Of a stretch of DNA of 64,000 bases, positions 9,258 to 18,315 are shown in pieces. How positions within the stretch are numbered: position 1 is the stretch's first letter; every line of letters starts with the position of its first letter. The stretch is from Paraburkholderia lacunae (GTDB lineage: Bacteria > Pseudomonadota > Gammaproteobacteria > Burkholderiales > Burkholderiaceae). Where the stretch lies: positions 310,001-374,000 of the forward strand of contig NZ_QHKS01000002.1 of assembly GCF_003353175.1 (NCBI RefSeq), read 5' to 3'. Made by a program: the position numbers and the translations under genes. Below the pieces are notes generated by a model. It saw only the letters and a program-made list of their open reading frames with translations, was not told where the DNA came from and ran no database searches.

Positions 9258-9731
9258 ATGGATGCATCAGATCTGCTGGCGGATTCTGACCCAGTCCTCA
9301 AAGACTGGATGATGAAACGCAACTGTTCGATATCGCCGCGGCAGTTCGTATGTTTCTACGTGTCGCTTGCATTGTTCTCGCTGGCAATTGCTTTCATGCT
9401 GGTTCTGGTCGGCGCCTGGCTGGTGTTGCCGTTCACCGGTATTGAATTGCTGGCGGTGGGTATCGCATTTGCCATATATGCGCGCCATGCTGTCGATTAC
9501 GAGCGCATCCGGCTGTTTCAGAACCGGCTCGTCATCGAGCAGGTCAGCGCGGAGCAGCTCACGCAGTTCGAATTCAATCCGCGCTGGGTGCGGATCGAGG
9601 CGGGCGCAACGCCGCGTGACCAGATCAAACTGGTCTCGCGCGGCCAGACGATCATGATCGGGCAACATCTCGCGCAGTATCGGCGCGCGCAGTTCGCAGG
9701 CGAATTGCGTATGTGGCTCACGCGTTGTTAG
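9258..9731 (+). CDS. DUF2244 domain membrane protein
   Basis: 157 residues. Two hydrophobic segments near residues 35-75 (FVCFYVSLALFSLAIAFML and a second ending IAFAIYARHA) form a helical hairpin, followed by a soluble C-terminal domain (FNPRWVRIE, GQTIMIGQ), the DUF2244 pattern. Members often sit next to aa3 oxidase genes, as here, so a role in oxidase biogenesis is suggested by context but not shown. Confidence 0.85.
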   Translation: MDASDLLADSDPVLKDWMMKRNCSISPRQFVCFYVSLALFSLAIAFMLVLVGAWLVLPFTGIELLAVGIAFAIYARHAVDYERIRLFQNRLVIEQVSAEQLTQFEFNPRWVRIEAGATPRDQIKLVSRGQTIMIGQHLAQYRRAQFAGELRMWLTRC

Positions 9732-9797
9732 ATGCGTGAAGGCGCGCGGCGTTCACGGGGAGCGCGTGGCAACCTGCCAGAGGGGTCGAGGGTTTGA

Positions 9798-11420
9798 ATG
9801 GAAAATTTGGGTAAGGAAGCTATGAAAACAATCAAGCGAGCCCTCATGGGCGTGCTGGCGATGAGCGGTGTGCTTTTCGCCGGTGCAGCCCTGGCAGTGG
9901 GCGATGTTCCGGGCGGTCCCGCCGTCAACGAGATCAATCTCCAGCCGCCTGTGACGAAAATCGCTGAGGAGCTCTACAGCCTTCACACGTTCATGCTGAT
10001 TCTTTGCACGGTGATCTTCATCGGCGTGTTCGCTGTGATGTTCTATTCGATCTTTGCCCACCGCAAATCGAAAGGTCACCAGGCTGCTAATTTTCACGAA
10101 AGCACCACCGTCGAAATCATCTGGACGATCGTGCCGTTCGTCATCGTCGTGCTGATGGCGCTCCCAGCCACCAAGACCGTCGTCGCGATGAAGGACACCA
10201 CCAATGCCGACGTCACCATCAAGGTCACCGGCTATCAGTGGAAATGGGGTTACGACTACGTGAAGGGTCCGGGCGAGGGCATCAGCTTCCTGTCCACGCT
10301 GGCCACGCCGCGTGCGGAAACCGACGGCCGTCAGCCGATTTCCACCACGTATCTGCAGGAAGTCGACAATCCGCTCGTCGTCCCGGTCGACAAGAAAATC
10401 CGCATCATCACCACCGCGAACGACGTGGTCCACTCCTGGTACGTGCCGGCTTTCGGCGTAAAGCAGGATGCGATTCCGGGCTTCGTGCGCGACACGTGGT
10501 TCAAGGCTGAAAAGGTCGGCACGTTCCGCGGCTTCTGTACCGAACTGTGCGGCAAGGAACACGCGTTCATGCCGGTGGTAGTCGAGGTGCTGTCCGCTGA
10601 CGACTACGCGAAGTGGGTCGACACGGAGAAGAAGAAACTGGCCGCCGGCCAGGACGATCCGAACAAGACCTACACGCTCGCCGAGTTGACGGAGCGCGGC
10701 GGCAAGGTGTACGCCGCCAACTGCGCGGTCTGCCACCAGCCCACCGGCAAGGGCGCAGGCGCCTTCCCGGCGATCGACGGCAGCAAGATCGCCAACGGCT
10801 CGCTCGCCGAGCACGTGAGCCTCGTGCTGAAGGGCAAGAACGCGATGCCTTCGTGGGCGCCGACCTTGAACGACGTCGAAATCGCCTCGGTCATCACATT
10901 CGAACGTAATTCGTGGGGCAACCATACCGGCGACCTTCTCCAGCCGAAACAGGTTGCGGACGCCCGTAACGGCAAGCTGCCGGAAGGCGGCAACCATCTG
11001 GCCGAAGCAGGCGCAGCGGCAAGCGGCGCGGAAGCGGCGGCTTCGGGCGCCTCGGGCGCCGAAGCGGCTGCGGCCGGTTCGGAGAGCGCGGCAGCGTCGC
11101 AGGCAGCGCTGCCGGCAAACGTCTACTTCGAGATCGGCAAGAGCGCGCTGCCGGCCGACGCGAAAGCGGCGGTCGACGCGGCCGCGGCCTACGCGAAGGC
11201 GCATCCGGACGCGAAGTTCGCACTGTCGGGTTTCACCGACGTCACCGGTTCGGCCGACGCCAATGCGAAGCTTGCGAAGAGCCGCGCTGAAGCCGTGCGC
11301 GACGCGTTGAAAGCAGCCGGCATCGCCGAAGACCACATCATTTTGAAGAAGCCGGAAACGATCACGGGCGGCAGCGACGCGAAAGAAGCCCGGCGTGTTC
11401 AGATCAGCCCGGCCGCCTGA
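9798..11420 (+). CDS. coxB: Cytochrome c oxidase subunit II with fused cytochrome c and OmpA-like domains
   Basis: 540 residues (or 532 from ATG 9822, which has AAGGAAG close upstream and gives a cleaner signal peptide). After the signal sequence come two membrane helices and the cupredoxin domain with the CuA ligands C247, C251, H255 and M258 (CTELCGKEHAFM). A class I cytochrome c domain follows, with heme motif CAVCH (C309, C312, H313). After an Ala/Gly/Ser-rich linker of about 50 residues, the last 100 residues are an OmpA/MotB-like peptidoglycan-binding domain (YFEIGKSALP, LSGFTDVTG, AEAVRDAL). The subunit accepts electrons from cytochrome c and passes them to subunit I. It is first of the cox genes. 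Confidence 0.94.
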   Translation: MENLGKEAMKTIKRALMGVLAMSGVLFAGAALAVGDVPGGPAVNEINLQPPVTKIAEELYSLHTFMLILCTVIFIGVFAVMFYSIFAHRKSKGHQAANFHESTTVEIIWTIVPFVIVVLMALPATKTVVAMKDTTNADVTIKVTGYQWKWGYDYVKGPGEGISFLSTLATPRAETDGRQPISTTYLQEVDNPLVVPVDKKIRIITTANDVVHSWYVPAFGVKQDAIPGFVRDTWFKAEKVGTFRGFCTELCGKEHAFMPVVVEVLSADDYAKWVDTEKKKLAAGQDDPNKTYTLAELTERGGKVYAANCAVCHQPTGKGAGAFPAIDGSKIANGSLAEHVSLVLKGKNAMPSWAPTLNDVEIASVITFERNSWGNHTGDLLQPKQVADARNGKLPEGGNHLAEAGAAASGAEAAASGASGAEAAAAGSESAAASQAALPANVYFEIGKSALPADAKAAVDAAAAYAKAHPDAKFALSGFTDVTGSADANAKLAKSRAEAVRDALKAAGIAEDHIILKKPETITGGSDAKEARRVQISPAA

Positions 11421-11464
11421 CGTGTTCATGGTCAGCACCGCAGAATTCGCTTTAGGAGATTGTC

Positions 11465-13078
11465 ATGTCTAGCATCGGACACGATGTAGTCGCGGGCCAC
11501 GAGCACGTGCACGGCGACCATGCCCACGAAACGCCGCATGGCTGGCGCCGTTGGCTGTTCGCAACCAATCACAAGGACATCGGTACGCTGTACCTGATCT
11601 TCTCGTTCGTCATGTTCCTCTCCGGGGGCGTGATGGCGCTGATGATCCGCGCCGAGCTGTTCGAGCCGGGTCTGCAGATCATGCGTCCCGAGTTCTTCAA
11701 CCAGTTGACCACCATGCACGGCCTGATCATGGTGTTCGGCGCGATCATGCCGGCGTTCGTCGGCTTCGCGAACTGGATGGTGCCGCTGCAGATCGGCGCA
11801 TCGGACATGGCTTTCGCGCGGATGAACAACTTCAGCTTCTGGCTGCTGCCGGTTGCTGCCGTTCTTCTGGTCGGTTCGTTCTTCTCGCCGGGCGGCGCGA
11901 CCGCCGCAGGCTGGACGCTGTACGCGCCGCTCTCCACGCAGATGGGCCCAGGCATGGACTTCGCGATTTTCGCGGTCCACTTGATGGGCGCGTCGTCGAT
12001 CATGGGCGGGATCAACATCGTCGTGACGATCCTGAACATGCGCGCACCCGGCCTCACGCTGATGAAGATGCCGATGTTCGTCTGGACGTGGCTGATCACC
12101 GCGTACCTGCTGATCGCCGTGATGCCGGTTCTGGCAGGCGCGATCACCATGGTGCTGTTCGACCGCCACTTCGGCACGTCGTTCTTCAACGCGGCAGGCG
12201 GCGGCGACCCGGTGATGTACCAGCATATCTTCTGGTTCTTCGGTCACCCCGAGGTGTACATCATGATCTTGCCGGCGTTCGGGATCGTGTCCCAGGTGAT
12301 CCCGGCGTTCTCGCGCAAGCCGCTGTTCGGCTATAGCTCGATGGTGTATGCAACCTCGTCGATCGCGATTCTGTCGTTCATGGTCTGGGCGCACCACATG
12401 TTCGCCACCGGCATGCCGGTGACCGGCCAGCTGTTCTTCATGTACGCGACGATGCTGATCGCGGTGCCGACGGGCGTGAAGGTGTTCAACTGGGTCGCGA
12501 CGATGTGGCGCGGTTCGCTGTCGTTCGAAACGCCGATGCTATTCGCTGTCGGCTTCCTGCTGGTGTTCACGTTCGGCGGTCTGTCGGGCCTGATGCTCGC
12601 CATGGCGCCGCTCGACATCCAGTATCACGGTACCTATTTCGTGGTGGCGCACTTCCATTACGTGCTGGTGGCGGGTTCGCTGTTCGCGCTGTTCTCCGGG
12701 TGGTACTACTGGGCGCCGAAGTGGACCGGCTGGATGTACAACGAAACGCGCGGCAAGATCCACTTCTGGGCGTCGATGTTCTTTTTCAACCTTGCGTTCC
12801 TGCCGATGCACTTCGTCGGTCTCGCAGGCATGCCGCGTCGTTACGCTGACTATCCGGCGCAGTTCACCGACTGGAACCAGGTCATCTCGATCGGTGCATT
12901 CGGCTTCGGTCTGGCACAGGTCTACTTCCTGTTCGCAGTCGCGCTGCCGGCATACCGCGGCGGCGGCGAGCTTGAAAAGGCCGGCGACAAGCCGTGGGAC
13001 GGCGCAACGGGCCTCGAATGGACCGTGCCGAGCCCGGCTCCGTTCCACACGTTCGAAAACCCGCCGACAGTCGAGTAA
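11465..13078 (+). CDS. ctaD: Cytochrome c oxidase subunit I (aa3 type)
   Basis: 537 residues with about 12 membrane helices. It holds heme a and the heme a3-CuB centre where O2 is reduced. The CuB histidine and cross-linked tyrosine are in FFGHPEVYI, the K-channel region is GYSSMVYA, and the heme-a/a3 histidine pair is in YFVVAHFHYVLV. The H-P-E-V-Y pattern marks an A-type oxidase. The N-terminus has a His-rich stretch (residues 9-25). AGGAG precedes the ATG and the gene is 44 bp after coxB. Confidence 0.97.
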   Translation: MSSIGHDVVAGHEHVHGDHAHETPHGWRRWLFATNHKDIGTLYLIFSFVMFLSGGVMALMIRAELFEPGLQIMRPEFFNQLTTMHGLIMVFGAIMPAFVGFANWMVPLQIGASDMAFARMNNFSFWLLPVAAVLLVGSFFSPGGATAAGWTLYAPLSTQMGPGMDFAIFAVHLMGASSIMGGINIVVTILNMRAPGLTLMKMPMFVWTWLITAYLLIAVMPVLAGAITMVLFDRHFGTSFFNAAGGGDPVMYQHIFWFFGHPEVYIMILPAFGIVSQVIPAFSRKPLFGYSSMVYATSSIAILSFMVWAHHMFATGMPVTGQLFFMYATMLIAVPTGVKVFNWVATMWRGSLSFETPMLFAVGFLLVFTFGGLSGLMLAMAPLDIQYHGTYFVVAHFHYVLVAGSLFALFSGWYYWAPKWTGWMYNETRGKIHFWASMFFFNLAFLPMHFVGLAGMPRRYADYPAQFTDWNQVISIGAFGFGLAQVYFLFAVALPAYRGGGELEKAGDKPWDGATGLEWTVPSPAPFHTFENPPTVE

Positions 13079-13203
13079 TCGGCCTTCAGCAAAGGTGACG
13101 GTTCCAGCGGCGGCGCAAGTAGGTGTTGCAGCCGCGGGAACCGGGCAGTCGCCCAGGCGGCCGCTGCAAAACGGTAGTCACGAAAGTATTCAGAAAGTCG
13201 AGC

Positions 13204-13338
13204 ATGACGCGCAATCCACAGGAAAGACGTACGCCGGAACAGATTCGCGCGAGCAACAGGCGGATAGGTTTGGTGATGCTCGCTATCGCCGCGGTCTTTT
13301 TCGCGAGTGTCATCATCAAGCAGTGGTGGTTCGCCTGA
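13204..13338 (+). CDS. Cytochrome oxidase small assembly protein
   Basis: 44-residue single-pass membrane protein: a charged N-terminus with EQIRASNRR and one helix (IGLVMLAIAAVFFASVIIK). Its place between ctaD and ctaG is where beta-proteobacteria keep a small oxidase assembly protein. ATG at 13204 is chosen because the further upstream reading frame is not protein-like. Function is inferred from position and fold only. Confidence 0.72.
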   Translation: MTRNPQERRTPEQIRASNRRIGLVMLAIAAVFFASVIIKQWWFA

Positions 13339-13381
13339 CGCGGCCGTTGCAGTCTGGTTTGCAGGTTTGTTGAGGATTGAG

Positions 13382-13996
13382 ATGTCGACGCAACCGCCGG
13401 CTCAGGCCGATCGCTCTTTTAACCGTTCGATGCTGATCAAGCTGTTCGTCGTCGCGCTGATGATGTTCGGGTTTGGTTTTGCACTGGTGCCGATGTACCG
13501 CGCGATTTGCCAGATCACCGGCATCAACAACCTCGTGCAGCGTGACGCCACGGTGCGCGAGGCGAAGAACACGCAGGTCGACATGAGCCGCACGATTTCG
13601 ATCGAATTCGATGCGAACGCGCGCGGCCCGCTGGGTTTCAAGCCGGAGCAGCGCAGTCTCGATGTGCATCCGGGCGAGGTGACGACGGTGATGTACGAGG
13701 TGAGCAACGAACAGGCGCGCACGATTCAGGCGCAGGCCATTCCGAGCTACGCGCCGAAGCAGGCCACCGAGTACTTCAGGAAGATCGAGTGTTTTTGCTT
13801 TACGCAGCAGACTTTGACGGCGAATCAGACGAAGCGGATGCCGGTGGTGTTCGTGGTCGATCCGAAGTTGCCGAAGGATGTGAAAACGATCACGTTGTCG
13901 TATACGTTCTTCGAACTGAACACGCCGGCGCCGGCGGCTGCCGGTACCGCGGCACCCGCGGCCAACACGGCGGCAACTAGCGCCAATCCCGCCTGA
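13382..13996 (+). CDS. ctaG: Cytochrome c oxidase assembly protein CtaG (Cox11)
   Basis: 204 residues. Delivers copper to the CuB site of subunit I. One N-terminal membrane helix (LFVVALMMFGFGFALVP) is followed by a periplasmic immunoglobulin-like domain with the copper-binding pair ECFCF near residue 135. The C-terminus is an Ala/Pro-rich tail after SYTFFELN. ATG at 13382 was chosen over an in-frame start 75 bp earlier because the family starts just before the helix. Confidence 0.94.
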   Translation: MSTQPPAQADRSFNRSMLIKLFVVALMMFGFGFALVPMYRAICQITGINNLVQRDATVREAKNTQVDMSRTISIEFDANARGPLGFKPEQRSLDVHPGEVTTVMYEVSNEQARTIQAQAIPSYAPKQATEYFRKIECFCFTQQTLTANQTKRMPVVFVVDPKLPKDVKTITLSYTFFELNTPAPAAAGTAAPAANTAATSANPA

Positions 13997-14030
13997 CGGC
14001 GTTTGCCGCAGGCGAAGGAAGAGAGGACGT

Positions 14031-14240
14031 ATGAGCGATAACGGAGGCGGCCCGCGCAAGAGCAGTTTCGGCCAGTCGATGAAAGCCGTGTTCTGGTCGT
14101 TTTTCGGCGTGCGCAAGCGGAGCGATCTGGAAGCGGACGCGGCACAGCTGAACCCGCTGCATGTGATTGCGGCAGCGCTGATCAGTGCTGCGATCCTGAT
14201 TGTCGTGTTGATTCTGATCGTGCGCGCTGTAGTGGGTTGA
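14031..14240 (+). CDS. DUF2970 domain membrane protein
   Basis: 69 residues: KAVFWSFFGVRKRSD motif followed by one C-terminal membrane helix (PLHVIAAALISAAILIVVLI), as in DUF2970 proteins that sit between ctaG and ctaE in beta-proteobacteria. GAAGAGAGGA upstream of the ATG is a fair ribosome-binding site. Function unknown; probably linked to the oxidase by position. Confidence 0.82.
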   Translation: MSDNGGGPRKSSFGQSMKAVFWSFFGVRKRSDLEADAAQLNPLHVIAAALISAAILIVVLILIVRAVVG

Positions 14241-14380
14241 GGCGCTCGAGGCGGTAGTCGAACAAGTAGCACCGGGCGAAGCAAAGCCCCCGAATTAGAG
14301 TGAAGCGGTGCGGTACCGACGCGCCGTCGAAGATACAGCCGGAGATTCCGGAACAACTGGACTGAAGTGGAGAATCAAGA

Positions 14381-15238
14381 ATGAGCGGTCAAAACGAGAG
14401 CCCGTACTATTTCGTACCGCATCCGTCGCGGCATCCGATCAGCGCCGCGGTCGGATTGCTGGTCATGCTCGGATCGCTTGCGGCCTGGATCAACGACCAT
14501 ACCCTGGCGCCGATCGGCGTCGTCGCCGGTCTGCTGTGGCTGCTCTTTACGTTGTGGCACTGGTTCGGCGACGCGATCGCGGAATCGGAAGGCGGCATGT
14601 ACGGCAAGAAAGTCGACAAGTCGTACCGCTGGAGCATGAGCTGGTTCATCTTCTCCGAAGTGATGTTCTTCGGTGCGTTCTTCGGCGCGCTGTTCTATGC
14701 CCGTGAGATCGCGCTGCATCAACTCGGCAGCCTCGACTACAAGCTGATCTGGCCGGATTTCTCGGCAGTGTGGCCGAACAACGGTCCGGCAGCGCTGGTG
14801 TCGACCTTCAAGTCGATGCAGCCGTGGCCGGTGCCGACCATCAACACGGCGCTGCTGCTGTCGTCGGGCGCCACGCTGACGGTTTCGCACCATGCACTGC
14901 GCGACAATCATCGCAAGCAGGCGATCGGCTGGCTGGCCGCCACGCTCGTGCTCGGCGTCGCCTTCCTGTTCCTGCAAGGCTTCGAGTATTTCCACGCGTA
15001 CAACGAACTGAACCTGACGCTGTCGTCGGGTGTGTATGGTTCGACGTTCTTCCTTCTGACGGGCTTCCACGGTTTCCACGTGTTCCTCGGCGGCACGATG
15101 CTGGCAGTGGTGCTGGTGCGGATGATCCGCGGCCACTTCACGGCGGACCATCACTTCGCGTTCGAAGGCGCGGCCTGGTACTGGCACTTTGTCGACGTCG
15201 TGTGGCTCGGGTTGTACGTCGTCGTGTACTGGCTATAA
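14381..15238 (+). CDS. ctaE: Cytochrome c oxidase subunit III
   Basis: 285 residues, about seven membrane helices. Conserved segments: YYFVPHPSRHP near the start, FSEVMFFGAFFGALF, and GFHGFHVFLGG with WYWHFVDVVWL near the end. Subunit III stabilises the oxidase core and may help O2 and proton entry. It closes the structural part of the operon; assembly genes follow after a convergent small gene. Confidence 0.96.
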   Translation: MSGQNESPYYFVPHPSRHPISAAVGLLVMLGSLAAWINDHTLAPIGVVAGLLWLLFTLWHWFGDAIAESEGGMYGKKVDKSYRWSMSWFIFSEVMFFGAFFGALFYAREIALHQLGSLDYKLIWPDFSAVWPNNGPAALVSTFKSMQPWPVPTINTALLLSSGATLTVSHHALRDNHRKQAIGWLAATLVLGVAFLFLQGFEYFHAYNELNLTLSSGVYGSTFFLLTGFHGFHVFLGGTMLAVVLVRMIRGHFTADHHFAFEGAAWYWHFVDVVWLGLYVVVYWL

Positions 15239-15352
15239 CACAGTCTGGTCTGCCTCATACCGGTTGCCGGAAGCGGTGGCCGCAACGGGCAGGCGGTTCG
15301 CGCAAAGCGCCCCAAGGGCGCAGCGCACGAGCAGTACGAAGAGACTTATGCA

Positions 15353-15387
15353 GCGCCGCTCTCGACCCTGTCAGGGCGGCGTTTTGC
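15353..15387 (+). terminator. Possible terminator after ctaE
   Basis: Outer arms CGCCG/CGGCG enclose an inner CCCTG-T-CAGGG stem (7-nt bulge on one side), followed by GTTTTG. It lies between ctaE and the convergent DUF2909 gene. The bulge makes it imperfect. Confidence 0.35.
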
Positions 15388-15414
15388 TTGATGAAGCGGA
15401 TTTTCGCGCCGAGC

Positions 15415-15624
15415 TCAACGCCCGTAAGGAATACCGGTCGACTGGATCCAGCCCATCCAGTGTGCGAACAGGATGAACAGGAACAGCGAGATCGACAGGC
15501 CCACCCGTGTGGCGAGCGACCAGACCATCCGTTTGGTTTTGCCCTTGTCATGCATCATGAAGTACAGCGCCGATACCATGCTGGCGATGATCAGGACGAA
15601 GGCGATGGGAACGAGAATGTGCAT
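15415..15624 (-). CDS. Twin transmembrane protein, DUF2909 family
   Basis: 69 residues: two membrane helices (residues 2-22 and about 41-60) joined by a basic loop HDKGKTKR. This is the twin-transmembrane DUF2909 pattern found within oxidase loci, often on the opposite strand as here. The frame is open far upstream over the SURF1 gene, but that extension is antisense shadow; ATG at 15624 starts the hydrophobic protein. Function unknown. Confidence 0.82.
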   Translation of the reverse strand: MHILVPIAFVLIIASMVSALYFMMHDKGKTKRMVWSLATRVGLSISLFLFILFAHWMGWIQSTGIPYGR

Positions 15625-15735
15625 GGAACTAACTGAGACCGGAAGGCGTAGAGGCAAGACAGTTATTATCGCACCGCGCGCCGGCGTCTGCCGTGTGTTC
15701 CAGACTGTGCCGCAGGCAGTGGTGGAGTGTTTTCG

Positions 15736-16452
15736 ATGAAGATCCGCCTGATTCCCGCGCTGTTGATTCTGCTGGTGATCGCGGTGACGGTGCGGCTCGG
15801 TTTCTGGCAGCGCGACCGCGCGCATCAGAAGGAAGCGCTTGAAGCGCACATCGCGCAGTTCGAAAATGCGCCCGCGCAGGTGATCGGCGCCACGCCGGTC
15901 GAACTGAAGGACATCGAATTTCATCGCGTGAAGGCGCGTGGCAGCTTTGTCGCGGACAAGGTCGTCTACCTCGATAATCGCCCGTATAACGATCAGCCGG
16001 GTTTTTACGTCGTGACGCCTTTTAAACTCGCCGGCGGCGGATACGTGCTGGTCAATCGCGGCTGGCTGCCGCGCAACATGAACAATCGCGAGACGATCGC
16101 GCCGTACGCCACGCCGCAAGGCGAGATCGAAATCGAAGGCATTGCGCGTGCCGATGCTACGCGCGCATTCGAGTTGGGGCAGGGTGGCTCGGCCGCGCAT
16201 CTGCTGATTCGCCAGAATCTGGATACCGGCGCCTACGCCGCGGAAACCGGTCTGCCGCTGCAATCGTTCGTCATTCAGCAATTGAGCGACGACGGCGACA
16301 AACTGGTGCGCGATTGGCCGGCGCCGACAAGCGGCGTCGAGCGTAACTACGGCTACATGTTCCAGTGGTGGGGCATGGCGGTCGCGGCCTTGGGCTTCGG
16401 CCTCTACGCCGCGCGCCGCGCCGCTAAGAAAGAGCACGCGCCGAGCGTGTAA
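15736..16452 (+). CDS. SURF1 family oxidase assembly protein
   Basis: 238 residues. Two membrane helices, one at the start (LIPALLILLVIAVTV) and one at the end (WWGMAVAALGFGLYAARR), enclose a periplasmic domain with GFWQRDRA and VLVNRGWLPRN motifs typical of SURF1/Shy1. SURF1 assists heme a insertion into subunit I. A start at 15727 is possible but ATG 15736 fits the family. Its stop overlaps a potential ATG of the next frame. Confidence 0.92.
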   Translation: MKIRLIPALLILLVIAVTVRLGFWQRDRAHQKEALEAHIAQFENAPAQVIGATPVELKDIEFHRVKARGSFVADKVVYLDNRPYNDQPGFYVVTPFKLAGGGYVLVNRGWLPRNMNNRETIAPYATPQGEIEIEGIARADATRAFELGQGGSAAHLLIRQNLDTGAYAAETGLPLQSFVIQQLSDDGDKLVRDWPAPTSGVERNYGYMFQWWGMAVAALGFGLYAARRAAKKEHAPSV

Positions 16453-16514
16453 TGCAGCGCGCGGCTTCGTGGCCCGAGGGCCGGAACCGCGCAATCATTG
16501 AAAGAGGTCCTGTA

Positions 16515-17177
16515 GTGTCGACGCAATCTCCCCGTTCGCCGCAAGCCGGCAAACCCGCCGCACCCAAAAAGATGCCCGGCCAGCCGAACGGCCAGGGATC
16601 GTGGCGGCGTGGCCGCTGGACGCTGCTGCTGTTGGCGATCATCTGCGCCGCGCCGATTGTCGTGTCGTATTTCACGTACTACGTGATCAAACCGGCCGGC
16701 GGCAGCACGAGCTACGGCACGCTGGTCGAACCGCAGCGGCCGATTCCCGAATCGCTCGTCGTGACAGGCGAAGACGGCAAGCCGGTCAAGCTCGCTTCAT
16801 TGCGCGGCCGCTGGCTGCTGATCTCGGTCGACAGCAGCGCGTGCGACAAAGCCTGCGCCACCAAGCTGTACTTCATGCGACAAATCCGCGCAGCTCAAGG
16901 CCCGGAACGCGAGCGCGTCGTCGAGGTGTGGCTGCGCACCGATGCAGGCAACGTCGCCGACGTGATACAAAAGGCCTATCCCGACACCAACATGCTGGTC
17001 GCCGACCCGGCACAGGTGTCAGCCTGGCTGCCCGCCGACAACGGCACCAGGCTCACCGACCACATCTACATGGTCGATCCGAACGGCAACCTGATGATGC
17101 GTTTCCCGAAGGATCCGAACCCCAGCAAGATCAAGGGCGACGTGACGAAGCTGCTCAAATGGTCGAGCATCGGCTGA
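16515..17177 (+). CDS. SCO-like thioredoxin-fold oxidase assembly protein, membrane-anchored
   Basis: 220 residues from GTG at 16515, which has AGAGG seven bases upstream. An ATG at 16452 would add a stretch unlike protein. A Pro-rich cytosolic start, one membrane helix (LLLLAIICAAPIVVSYF) and a thioredoxin-like domain follow. The CDKAC motif matches the CxxxC copper site of SCO proteins, and LTDHIYMVDPNG supplies a histidine. It is more divergent than the SCO protein at 19226 and probably also serves copper or thiol handling for the oxidase. Confidence 0.72.
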   Translation: MSTQSPRSPQAGKPAAPKKMPGQPNGQGSWRRGRWTLLLLAIICAAPIVVSYFTYYVIKPAGGSTSYGTLVEPQRPIPESLVVTGEDGKPVKLASLRGRWLLISVDSSACDKACATKLYFMRQIRAAQGPERERVVEVWLRTDAGNVADVIQKAYPDTNMLVADPAQVSAWLPADNGTRLTDHIYMVDPNGNLMMRFPKDPNPSKIKGDVTKLLKWSSIG

Positions 17178-17199
17178 TGCCGCAACCAGGATAAGAACG

Positions 17200-18309
17200 A
17201 TGTTTGTACTGCAACTGGCCCTGATCGGCTTGTGTATTGCGTTGTTGCCGCTGTCCTACGTATGGGTCAAGGCCGACGACAACCAATTCCGCAAGCTGGT
17301 CTGGCTCACCACCTTTCTGACGCTGGACCTGGTGATGTTCGGCGGTTTCACGCGGCTCACCGATTCCGGCCTCGGCTGCCCGGACTGGCCGGGCTGCTAC
17401 GGCACCTCTTCGCCGTTCATCGCGCATGCGGCCATTGCCGCCGCGCATCAGGCGATGCCAACCGGGCCGGTCAGCATGACCAAAGCCTGGATCGAGATGA
17501 TCCACCGTTACTTCGCGATGGCGATCGGCGTGCTGATCATCGCGCAGACCATCATTGCGTGGACGGCTCGCATCAAGCGGCGTCCGTTGCATGTGTCGCC
17601 GTGGTGGCCGACTTCGCTGCTGCTGCTGATCCTCGTGCAGGGCGCGTTCGGCGCGTGGACCGTGACCATGAAGCTGCAACCGGTCATCGTGACGACGCAC
17701 CTGCTGCTCGGTCTCGCGCTGCTCGGCACGCTCGGCTGGCTGGCCGCCCGGCTGACGCCGCTGCCTGCTTGCGAGCCCGAAGCCGCGCGCTGGCGTGCGG
17801 CGGCGATTGGCGGCCTGATTCTGCTGGTCGCGCAGATTGCGCTGGGCGGCTGGGTCAGCACGAACTACGCGGTGCTCGCCTGCACGGACTTTCCGACCTG
17901 CAACGGCCAATGGGTCCCACCGATGGACTTCGCGCACGGCTTCCACCTGTGGCGCGCGCTCGGCACGACCGGCGACGGCGACATGATCACGCAGGACGCG
18001 CTGGTGGCGATCCACTGGACCCATCGTACGTTCGCGCTTGTGGTGGTCGCCTATCTGGTCTGGTTCGCGCTGAAGCTGCGTCGTTTCGAGTCGCTGCGGC
18101 GGCCGGCGAACGGCGTGCTGCTGGTGGTGTCGATCCAGTTCGTCACCGGGCTGTCGAACATCGTCCTGCAATGGCCGCTGCCCATTGCGGTCGCCCATAA
18201 CGGCGGGGCCGCGATCCTGCTGCTTCTGCTCGTTATGTTAAACTTTCGGATCGCTTATAGCCGTCCCGGCCGCGCCGTGTTGCCTGCGCGCGATGCCGCG
18301 CCAGCGTGA
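17200..18309 (+). CDS. ctaA: Heme A synthase (COX15/CtaA)
   Basis: 369 residues, about eight membrane helices. Converts heme O to heme A by oxidising a methyl group to formyl. The heme-ligand segments are visible: GGFTRLTDSGLGCPDWPGCYG near the start, IHRYFA, TTHLLLG, and WTHRTFA with a further histidine near the end (AVAHNGGAA). The paired cysteine loop CTDFPTC is present. Adjacent ctaB supplies heme O. Confidence 0.95.
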   Translation: MFVLQLALIGLCIALLPLSYVWVKADDNQFRKLVWLTTFLTLDLVMFGGFTRLTDSGLGCPDWPGCYGTSSPFIAHAAIAAAHQAMPTGPVSMTKAWIEMIHRYFAMAIGVLIIAQTIIAWTARIKRRPLHVSPWWPTSLLLLILVQGAFGAWTVTMKLQPVIVTTHLLLGLALLGTLGWLAARLTPLPACEPEAARWRAAAIGGLILLVAQIALGGWVSTNYAVLACTDFPTCNGQWVPPMDFAHGFHLWRALGTTGDGDMITQDALVAIHWTHRTFALVVVAYLVWFALKLRRFESLRRPANGVLLVVSIQFVTGLSNIVLQWPLPIAVAHNGGAAILLLLLVMLNFRIAYSRPGRAVLPARDAAPA

Positions 18310-18315
18310 CCCCAC

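Noticed and set aside
15625..16494. Extension of the DUF2909 frame over SURF1
   Set aside because: Antisense shadow; the real protein starts at the hydrophobic segment at 15624.
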